NCBI GenBank assembly: GCA_946185305.1 | Contig: CAMHJE010000133.1 | Span: forward strand, 1-6,786 | Direction: 5' to 3' | Source of the DNA: UBA3792 sp946185305 | Lineage (GTDB): Bacteria > Bacillota > Clostridia > Christensenellales > CAG-138 | DNA length: 6,786 nucleotides | Shown: one piece after another, positions 1-5,190 of the stretch | How positions within the stretch are numbered: position 1 is the stretch's first letter | How the letters are laid out: each line of letters begins with the position of its first letter | Program-made: the position numbers and the translations under genes | Notes under the pieces: model-generated | What the model was told of the DNA's origin: nothing | Databases searched by the model: none | The model's input: only the letters and a program-made list of their open reading frames with translations

Positions 1-324
1 TCCGGAGCAGAAAGCCATCAAAGTTTCGCTGCTGGAACCATCCCAACAAAAATATACGAACACCAGGTTGAATACACAGATCGTCAGATAGCAAACGACC
101 CGGACAAAAAGCGTATTGACCTCCGTGTTCAGAATTGCCAAAAGGAAACAGAGCACAACCGATTCGGCAAGCGCAAACAGAATACGAAGTGCGAAAGGGC
201 TTTTTTTCTGCATTTTCGAGCAGAAAAGCGATATCGCAAACTGCGTTTCAATATAGGTTGCAACGAGAGAATAGCCTTCAAATGCGTATGCTGCACCGAA
301 TAGCGAGGTGGTAAAATCAAACAT
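1..324 (-). CDS. Sensor histidine kinase-like membrane protein (N-terminal part, truncated by window edge)
   Basis: An open frame of 108 codons starts at the ATG at 322-324 and runs without a stop to the window edge, so the C-terminal part is missing. The visible part is a membrane domain with hydrophobic stretches at about residues 44-65 and 73-94, plus a weakly hydrophobic N-terminus that begins MFDFTTSLFGAAYAFEGY. The start codon overlaps the end of the LytTR response regulator gene by 8 nt, a typical translationally coupled regulator-kinase arrangement. In clostridia, LytTR regulators of this type are normally paired with GHKL-type sensor kinases that have a multi-helix N-terminal sensor and a cytoplasmic ATPase domain. 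The kinase call therefore rests on context and the membrane topology; no H-box or ATP-binding motif lies inside the window. It could instead be another membrane protein co-transcribed with the regulator, but that is less likely. Confidence 0.68.
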   Translation of the reverse strand, partial: MFDFTTSLFGAAYAFEGYSLVATYIETQFAISLFCSKMQKKSPFALRILFALAESVVLCFLLAILNTEVNTLFVRVVCYLTICVFNLVFVYFCWDGSSSETLMAFCSG

Positions 325-1030
325 ACTGTTTTGTCTCCGAGAAATTCGCCAGAGCGTCGGTAAATGCTTTCTTGCGCGGATGGCTGATCTGCAGCTCTTC
401 ACCGTTGACGATCACGGTCAGGTTTTCGACCTTCTCCACAAAAGCAAGGTTCACAAGCAGAAAATTGTTGCAGCGGGCAAAGCCCTGCCCGGCCAGCATT
501 TCTTCGACGCTTTTCATGGTCTGGTATTGCCGGTATTCGTTGCTTTTGGTGTGAAATACACAATGATGCCCGCGCACCTCGACATAGACAATCTGATTCG
601 GCATCAGACGCACGAACCCGACCTCCGTTTTGATCAGGATATCCTGCGTCGTCTTTTGCGGGAGCTTGGAGAGCATCCGTGTGAATTTGAGCGAAAATTC
701 GGGATAGGATACAGGCTTCACAATGAAATCGGAAGCGGAAACTTCATACCCTTGAATGGCATATTGCCGCATGCTCGTGACAAAGACAAGCATGACCCGG
801 TCGTCCTTTTGCCGCAGCATCCGGCTTGCATCCATGCCGTTCATCATCGGCATCATAATATCCATAAAAATGATATCAAATTCCGCCTGATATTTTTCCA
901 AAAAGGTAATGACATTAAAAAAGACGGAAACCGTGACGGCGTTCTGGTGCTCGTTGGCATATTGCCGTATATGAGATTCAAGAACGGCAGCCTGCTCCTT
1001 ATCGTCCTCTACAATTGCTATCCGAATCAT
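317..1030 (-). CDS. LytTR-family response regulator (AgrA/LytR type)
   Basis: A 237-residue DNA-binding response regulator. The receiver domain (about residues 2-120) shows the acidic pair D9/D10, the phosphoacceptor D57 in a FMDIMMP context, T85 and the conserved K105-P106. The C-terminal half (about 130-232) is a LytTR DNA-binding domain, with the family's characteristic 'VYVEVRGHHCVFHT' strand pattern and the 'FARCNNFLLVNLAFV' segment. Length is normal for the family. It starts at an ATG with an AAGGAG ribosome binding site 10 nt upstream and sits behind a perfect-consensus promoter. It overlaps the downstream kinase-like gene by 8 nt. Phosphorylated LytTR proteins bind paired direct repeats about 21 bp apart; two such pairs occur in this window, one in its own divergent promoter region, so it is the obvious candidate regulator of the plus-strand operon and of the gene at 6740. 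Family assignment is secure; the regulon is inferred. Confidence 0.95.
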   Translation of the reverse strand: MIRIAIVEDDKEQAAVLESHIRQYANEHQNAVTVSVFFNVITFLEKYQAEFDIIFMDIMMPMMNGMDASRMLRQKDDRVMLVFVTSMRQYAIQGYEVSASDFIVKPVSYPEFSLKFTRMLSKLPQKTTQDILIKTEVGFVRLMPNQIVYVEVRGHHCVFHTKSNEYRQYQTMKSVEEMLAGQGFARCNNFLLVNLAFVEKVENLTVIVNGEELQISHPRKKAFTDALANFSETKQYV

Positions 1031-1040
1031 GCTTCCTACT

Positions 1041-1046
1041 CTCCTT
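1041..1046 (-). promoter_or_regulatory. Ribosome binding site of the response regulator gene
   Basis: AAGGAG on the minus strand, 10 nt before the ATG at 1030. It supports that start codon. Confidence 0.75.
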
Positions 1047-1053
1047 ATTATGC

Positions 1054-1082
1054 ATTATACCGGTTTGTAAAACCATTGTCAA
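1054..1082 (-). promoter_or_regulatory. Consensus sigma-A promoter of the regulator/kinase operon
   Basis: On the minus strand, TTGACA (1077-1082) and TATAAT (1054-1059) are separated by exactly 17 bp: a perfect vegetative sigma-A promoter. Transcription would start near 1047 and give a short leader carrying the AAGGAG site. Such strength suggests steady, possibly signal-independent production of the regulator and kinase. The -35 box lies only 11 bp from the distal repeat of the divergent LytTR-type element (1094-1125), so regulator bound there could also affect this promoter; that coupling is inference. Confidence 0.85.
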
Positions 1083-1093
1083 GAATTGCAAAA

Positions 1094-1125
1094 ACTTATG
1101 CTGTGGAAATGTAAGGTTACGCTGT
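1094..1125 (+). promoter_or_regulatory. Putative LytTR regulator binding site (two direct repeats, 21-bp period)
   Basis: Two 11-bp direct repeats, ACTTATGCTGT (1094-1104) and GGTTACGCTGT (1115-1125), lie 21 bp apart start to start, so they sit on the same face of the helix two turns apart. The downstream copy ends 5 bp before the -35 box of the operon promoter. This is the geometry used by LytTR regulators such as AgrA and ComE. The same element with the same spacing to its promoter recurs at 6635-6666. The repeats and spacing are read directly from the sequence; binding by the adjacent LytTR protein is inferred. Confidence 0.75.
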
Positions 1126-1130
1126 TTTGA

Positions 1131-1159
1131 TTGTGAGCAGAAGTCGAATCCGTTACAAT
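1131..1159 (+). promoter_or_regulatory. Promoter of the lipoprotein/GH3 operon, LytTR-activated type
   Basis: TTGTGA (1131-1136) and TACAAT (1154-1159) are separated by 17 bp. The -10 is one mismatch from consensus, while the -35 matches only four of six positions, as expected for a promoter that needs an activator. It sits directly downstream of the paired repeats at 1094-1125. Predicted transcription start is near 1166, leaving a leader of about 40 nt before the ribosome binding site and start codon. Confidence 0.7.
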
Positions 1160-1171
1160 TCAAGAGAAATC

Positions 1172-1187
1172 ATGGGGGGAGCCCCAT
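1172..1187 (+). other. Short hairpin in the operon 5' leader
   Basis: ATGGGG (1172-1177) and CCCCAT (1182-1187) form a 6-bp, mostly G-C stem with a 4-nt loop GGAG. It would lie a few bases from the predicted 5' end of the mRNA and 9 nt before the AGGAGG ribosome binding site. It is not followed by a T-run, so it is not a terminator. It may stabilise the 5' end of the transcript; no riboswitch architecture is visible. Confidence 0.45.
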
Positions 1188-1196
1188 AGAAAAATC

Positions 1197-1202
1197 AGGA
1201 GG
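1197..1202 (+). promoter_or_regulatory. Ribosome binding site of the first operon gene
   Basis: Perfect AGGAGG. Its distance is 5 nt to the ATG at 1208 and 8 nt to the in-frame ATG at 1211, so it serves either start and does not settle the choice between them. Confidence 0.8.
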
Positions 1203-1207
1203 AATGA

Positions 1208-1846
1208 ATGATGAAAAAGAAACTGGTTCTTGTGATGGCTGCTGTTATGGTTGCAGTGATGATCCTTGCTTGCGCCGGCGCGGGCAAGGGCGGCGCACAG
1301 GCCAAGATCAAGGGCGTTTATCTGTCCCCGGCCAAGGCGGACTACAACAATATGCGTCCGACCTATAACTTCTATAACTACAACTTTGCACAGTCCGAAG
1401 TCACCCTCTATGAGGACGGCACCTACATGGTCATCGTGACCGACTCTACGTTCTCCGCGGTTGAGCTCTCCGAGAGCACCAATGACCACAGCGAGAACGA
1501 GCGTACCAACCAGATCACGAAGTTCTTCGGCACCTACACCGCCGTCACCAACGATCTCGACGACGATCTGACGGATGTCACCTTCTCCAAGCCGACCCGC
1601 ATTGTCAAGAGCTTCGACCAGAGCTACTGGCTCGATACCGACAACTGGACCGAAAAAGCCGGCAAAGCAACCGCGGAAAAGCAGTATGACGGCACCACCG
1701 GCGAAGTCATCGGCGAAGGCGAACCCAAGACTGCTGAGCAGTATCTTGCGGAGAACGCATTTGACGAGATCACCCTTTCCGTCAACGAAAAGACCGCTTC
1801 TTTCGACTTCTACACCTTCGGCGTCAAGACCGGTTTCTCCAACTAA
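1208..1846 (+). CDS. Small putative lipoprotein of unknown function
   Basis: First gene of the operon, 212 residues. It begins with a positively charged MMKKK segment, a hydrophobic core and the lipobox-like ILAC with cysteine 22, so it should be lipidated and held on the outer face of the membrane. The mature part is acidic and rich in Tyr, Thr and Asp. It contains a strand-turn-strand 'VTLYEDGTYMVIV' (D70-G71-T72) and a later 'GTYTAV' strand, suggesting a small beta-sheet, lipocalin-like fold. The same layout (GVY, then DGT, then GTY/GTW) is seen at the start of the larger lipoprotein at 5191-6573, so the two may be distantly related. An AGGAGG site lies 5 nt from this ATG and 8 nt from the in-frame ATG at 1211, so the true start could be either. 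It ends in two tandem TAA stops, 26 nt before the GH3 gene. I do not recognise a named family. Confidence 0.85.
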   Translation: MMKKKLVLVMAAVMVAVMILACAGAGKGGAQAKIKGVYLSPAKADYNNMRPTYNFYNYNFAQSEVTLYEDGTYMVIVTDSTFSAVELSESTNDHSENERTNQITKFFGTYTAVTNDLDDDLTDVTFSKPTRIVKSFDQSYWLDTDNWTEKAGKATAEKQYDGTTGEVIGEGEPKTAEQYLAENAFDEITLSVNEKTASFDFYTFGVKTGFSN

Positions 1847-1872
1847 TAAGTTGACTGAACAGGTATAAGCGC

Positions 1873-4746
1873 ATGAAGAAATCCAATCTTTGGCGGGGCT
1901 TAACAGCGCTTTTTGCGCTGTTGCTCTGCTTAACAAGCTTTGGCGCAGGCCTTGCCTTCCATCGTGAAGGTGACGTCAATCTGTTCCTCGGTACGTTGCC
2001 TCCGGTACAGGCCGCGACCGATGATACCACGTACTATCCTTCCGCCTACGCATCCAAGGACGAAATGCGCGCGGCATTGAAGGATTATCTGATCAACGAT
2101 CAGATCGAAGGCAGCGTTCTGCTTCGCAACGAGAACAGCGCGCTCCCGCTCGATCCCTCCGCTAAGGTCACCCTGTTCGGCTTCGCGGCCGCAACCCCCG
2201 TGTATCACGGCGGTTCCGGCGGCCCCGCCAATGCCGGCATCAACCTCTACGACGCGCTGAAGGAAGAGGGCGTCGCCGTCAACGAGACCGTATATAACGC
2301 CATCGTCGCCGCCGGCGGCACCCGCACCAAGACCGGTCTGATCGGCGAGATCGCCGCTTCGGCTTACAGCGGCACCGAGTCCTCGTTCGCGTCGTACAAC
2401 GACGCCGCGATCTATGTCATGTCCCGGTACGGCGGGGAAGAGGGCGACCTCAACCACGGCCTGCAGGGCGAATGGCAGGAAGGCCCCGTCGGCGTTCCCG
2501 AGCTCTCCCTCCATCAGGAAGAGATCGACACGCTGAACCTCATCAAGAATGCAGGGTTCAAGAAGATCATCGTCGTCGTCAACAGCGGCTACGCGATGGA
2601 TCTCGGCTGGCTCGCCGATTACGGCGTGGATGCGTGCCTGTGGATCGGCTATCCCGGTGCCTACGGAATGACCGGCGTTGCCAAGTGCATCAAGGGCGAA
2701 GCGGATCCTTCGGGCCGCAACGTCATTACCTACGCAACGGATTCGCTCTCCTCTGCCGCGATGCAGAACGCGGGCGACTTCACGTTCACGAACCTCACGG
2801 GCCTGTATAAGAACAAGTACCTCGTGTATGCCGAAGGCATCTACCTCGGCTATAAGTACTACGAGACCCGCTATCAGGATCAGGTGCTCGGCATCAACAA
2901 TGCAAACTCCTCCAAAGGCGTCTATGCCTCCAAGGACGGCGCATGGAACTATGCCGACGAAATGGTCTACACGTTCGGCGCCGGCAAGAGCTATGCGGAC
3001 TTTACGCAAGAGCTTGTTTCGGTGAACTGGGACAAGACCACGCATCAGGTCACAGCCGAAGTCAAGGTCACCAACAACGGCGGCTTTGACGGTAAGAGCA
3101 AGGATGTCGTGCAGCTGTATGTGCAGCTTCCGTGGGAAGCGGGGCAGGCCGAAAAGAGCGCGATCCAGCTTGTCGATTTCGGCAAGACGAAGGAACTTGC
3201 GCAGGGCGAAAGCGACACCGTAACGCTGACCTTCTCGGATTACCTGTTTGCCACGTATGATAGCAATGCGCAAAACGGCGTCGATACCACGAAGCAGGGC
3301 AGCTACGTCTTTGACGCGGGCGATTACTACTTTGCGATCGGCGACGATGCGCACGACGCGCTGAACAACGTGCTTGCCGCACGCGGCGTCACCGGCATGT
3401 TCGACGCCGAGGGCAATGAAGTCCAAGGCGATGCGAATAAGGCCGTTAAGGACACGCTTGCGGCGCTTGACAACAAGACCTGGGCGGTATCGCCGTACAC
3501 GGGCGAAGTGGTATACAACCACTTTGAGGACCGCGATCTGAACTACTTCATTCCGGGCGCCGTCACGTACATGACACGTGCGGACTGGAACACGTTCCCG
3601 GATGCGGTGGAGAACATTGAGGCGACCGATGAGATCAAAAATCTCATGGAGAACTTCCAGTATGTCAAGCCTGCTGACGCACCGGACATTTCGGCATACA
3701 AGTACAAGCAGGACAACGGCATTTCCTTCATCGACATGAAGAATGTCGAATTCGACGATCCGCAGTGGGAAACCTTCATTGATCAGTTGACGGTCGGCGA
3801 GCTTGCCCAGATCGTCGGCGATAAGATGGCGCTTGACGCAATCGAGTCGATTAACTTCCCGGCGTATGCGGGCGGCGACGGTCCGGACGGTCACCAACAG
3901 GGCGTCCTGTTCAATGCCGAAATGGTATGTGCGTCCACGTTCAACAAGGATGAGCTTGCTCAGCGCGGGACGTTCTTCGGCGAAGAGAGCTTCTGGATCG
4001 GCTTCCGTCACATCTACGGACCGGGCGGTAACCTCCACCGTACTCCGTATTCGGGCCGTAACTTCGAGTATTACTCCGAAGATCCGATCATGTCCTACAT
4101 CTGCGGTGAAGTGCAGACAACGGCCATGGCCAAGAAGGGCCTTGCTGGCATGTTCAAGCATTTCTGCGGCAACGATCAGGAAACGAACCGTCATGGCGTT
4201 GCAACGTTTATGACGGAGCAAGCCTATCGTCAGGGCCCGCTAAAGGGCTTTGAGGGCGGCCTTTCGAAAGATCATTCGCTCGGCACGATGACGGCTTATA
4301 ACCGCATCGGCTGCGTCCCGACAGCGTCGGACTATGAGACGATGACGACCGTTCTGCGCGGCGAGTGGGGCTTCCTCGGCATCAACATGACCGACAGCTC
4401 CAAGGACTCCGCTTCCTACATGGGTACGGCGGATGCGCTCCGTGCGGGCACGAACCAGTTCAACAACGACCCGGGCCGTGTACCGGAGGCCAACAATCTG
4501 CTCGTTAAGGATCGTGACGGCTTCATTTGGGGCAAGCTCCGCGAGGTGGCGCACTATTATCTGTACGCCATGAGCCGTTCGAACCTTGTCAACGGTCTTG
4601 CCAAGGAGGTTCCGATCACGAACTATACGCCTTGGTGGCAGCCCGCGTTGATCGGCTTGAATATCGCGATTGCGGTTCTTGCCGTCGGCTCACTTGCGAT
4701 GTTTGCCTACACGACAATTGCAGCCAAGAAGAAGGAGGGCAAATAA
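1873..4746 (+). CDS. Membrane-anchored GH3 beta-glucosidase-like hydrolase with inverted domain order
   Basis: A 957-residue family 3 glycoside hydrolase, expected to release terminal beta-linked sugars from glycosides or oligosaccharides outside the cell. Order: hydrophobic N-terminal anchor or signal (about 8-29); GH3 C-terminal-type domain (about 75-350, with EGSVLLRN, SRYGGEEGD and YAEGIYLGYKYY); fibronectin III-like domain (about 385-480); linker; GH3 N-terminal-type catalytic barrel (about 630-900); C-terminal transmembrane helix (about 924-951) followed by KKKEGK. This is the reverse of the usual GH3 order and is reported for some rumen beta-glucosidases (Ruminococcus albus, Butyrivibrio). 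Visible active-site residues: D669 (GDGPDG), R729 (GRNFEYYSEDP), K762/H763 (FKHF), Y809 (TAYN) and the nucleophile candidate D841 (INMTD); E189 or E190 is the acid/base candidate. The Arg usual in DGPxGLR is Gln here (Q675). The ribosome binding site is weak (AGG at 1861-1863), so translation may depend on the gene 26 nt upstream. Family secure; substrate unknown. Confidence 0.93.
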   Translation: MKKSNLWRGLTALFALLLCLTSFGAGLAFHREGDVNLFLGTLPPVQAATDDTTYYPSAYASKDEMRAALKDYLINDQIEGSVLLRNENSALPLDPSAKVTLFGFAAATPVYHGGSGGPANAGINLYDALKEEGVAVNETVYNAIVAAGGTRTKTGLIGEIAASAYSGTESSFASYNDAAIYVMSRYGGEEGDLNHGLQGEWQEGPVGVPELSLHQEEIDTLNLIKNAGFKKIIVVVNSGYAMDLGWLADYGVDACLWIGYPGAYGMTGVAKCIKGEADPSGRNVITYATDSLSSAAMQNAGDFTFTNLTGLYKNKYLVYAEGIYLGYKYYETRYQDQVLGINNANSSKGVYASKDGAWNYADEMVYTFGAGKSYADFTQELVSVNWDKTTHQVTAEVKVTNNGGFDGKSKDVVQLYVQLPWEAGQAEKSAIQLVDFGKTKELAQGESDTVTLTFSDYLFATYDSNAQNGVDTTKQGSYVFDAGDYYFAIGDDAHDALNNVLAARGVTGMFDAEGNEVQGDANKAVKDTLAALDNKTWAVSPYTGEVVYNHFEDRDLNYFIPGAVTYMTRADWNTFPDAVENIEATDEIKNLMENFQYVKPADAPDISAYKYKQDNGISFIDMKNVEFDDPQWETFIDQLTVGELAQIVGDKMALDAIESINFPAYAGGDGPDGHQQGVLFNAEMVCASTFNKDELAQRGTFFGEESFWIGFRHIYGPGGNLHRTPYSGRNFEYYSEDPIMSYICGEVQTTAMAKKGLAGMFKHFCGNDQETNRHGVATFMTEQAYRQGPLKGFEGGLSKDHSLGTMTAYNRIGCVPTASDYETMTTVLRGEWGFLGINMTDSSKDSASYMGTADALRAGTNQFNNDPGRVPEANNLLVKDRDGFIWGKLREVAHYYLYAMSRSNLVNGLAKEVPITNYTPWWQPALIGLNIAIAVLAVGSLAMFAYTTIAAKKKEGK
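4732..4738 (+). promoter_or_regulatory. Ribosome binding site inside the end of the GH3 gene
   Basis: AAGGAGG lies within the last codons of the GH3 gene (those for KKEGK), 9 nt before the ATG at 4748. It fixes the start of the next gene at 4748 and makes translational coupling likely, because the GH3 stop codon and that ATG are one base apart. Confidence 0.8.
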
Positions 4747-4747
4747 G

Positions 4748-5170
4748 ATGAAGAACTTCTTCCAAAACAGAAAGCTCGGCTTCTGGCTGACCATCGGTGC
4801 GGCTTGCATCGCGTTTGTCGGCAGCATCGCTTATCTCATCTCGTATGCGCTGACCGCTGACCCGGTGACGGGGGAGTGGGACCGCGTCTTTAAGTGGACG
4901 GTGTTCCTGCTCATGCTCGGCGGTTCTCTGATCGCGTGCGGCGGCGAGCTCTTGCGGCTCCGCTTCGTTCCGATCCTTTCGGCAGTTGCTTACGGCCTCG
5001 CGCTTGCGATGCACCTCGTCGAAACGGCGTACCCGCTTGCGGACGTGCTGACGAAGGTTCCGTTCTTCGGCGGCAACCCGACGCTTGCGATCACGTTCTC
5101 AATTCTGTTTGCAATTGTTGCGGTGGTGCATGTCATCGCGGCATTTACAGAACATAACACGGAAAAATAA
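4748..5170 (+). CDS. Small four-helix integral membrane protein, unknown function
   Basis: A 140-residue hydrophobic protein with four predicted transmembrane segments at about residues 11-34, 49-68, 72-92 and 112-133, a basic N-terminus (MKNFFQNRKLGFW) and a short polar C-terminus ending in HNTEK. The frame is open further upstream to 4670, but the ATG at 4748 is preferred: it has the AAGGAGG site at good distance, it begins a sensible membrane protein, and the upstream extension would lie inside the GH3 gene and be Arg-rich. It starts one base after the GH3 stop codon, so the two are surely co-transcribed and probably co-translated. The even number of helices puts both termini on the same side, probably the cytoplasm. 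I see no transporter, permease or enzyme motif. A role as membrane partner of the anchored GH3 enzyme is only an inference from position. Confidence 0.85.
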   Translation: MKNFFQNRKLGFWLTIGAACIAFVGSIAYLISYALTADPVTGEWDRVFKWTVFLLMLGGSLIACGGELLRLRFVPILSAVAYGLALAMHLVETAYPLADVLTKVPFFGGNPTLAITFSILFAIVAVVHVIAAFTEHNTEK

Positions 5171-5172
5171 AT

Positions 5173-5178
5173 AGGAGG
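5173..5178 (+). promoter_or_regulatory. Ribosome binding site of the large lipoprotein gene
   Basis: Perfect AGGAGG, 12 nt before the ATG at 5191. The spacing is on the long side, but no better start lies nearby. Confidence 0.7.
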
Positions 5179-5190
5179 AAAGTAAACAAC

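Noticed and set aside
308..1114. A 268-codon plus-strand open frame opposite the response regulator gene
   Set aside because: The minus strand encodes an intact LytTR regulator with all key residues and a consensus promoter. The plus-strand product shows no domain and would run through the regulatory region.
1851..1869. Possible internal promoter before the GH3 gene (TTGACT and TATAAG)
   Set aside because: The two boxes are only 7 bp apart, far from the 16-18 bp needed, so this is chance similarity.
1160..1936. A 258-codon minus-strand open frame opposite the small lipoprotein gene
   Set aside because: It covers the operon leader and the lipoprotein gene antisense, and its product is a low-information Val/Gly/Leu-rich sequence.
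1930..4221. A 763-codon open frame on the minus strand opposite the GH3 gene
   Set aside because: The sense frame has clear GH3 motifs along its length. The antisense frame stays open because the GC-rich sense gene rarely uses codons that read as stops in reverse; its Arg/Val-rich product has no recognisable domain.
3871..4410. Possibility that the GH3 barrel is a NagZ-type N-acetylglucosaminidase
   Set aside because: NagZ enzymes have a KH(F/I)PG-type loop with an Asp/His acid-base and lack the other GH3 domain. This protein has the FKHF...NDQETNR form and a C-terminal-type domain, as in beta-glucosidase-like members.
4621..4743. Sortase-type cell-wall anchor at the GH3 C-terminus
   Set aside because: A hydrophobic helix and basic tail are present, but there is no LPXTG-like motif before them; a plain transmembrane anchor fits better.
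4670..4747. Upstream extension of the four-helix membrane protein to an ATG at 4670
   Set aside because: It would add 26 mostly Arg-rich residues within the GH3 coding region and skip the good AAGGAGG-ATG pair at 4732-4750.
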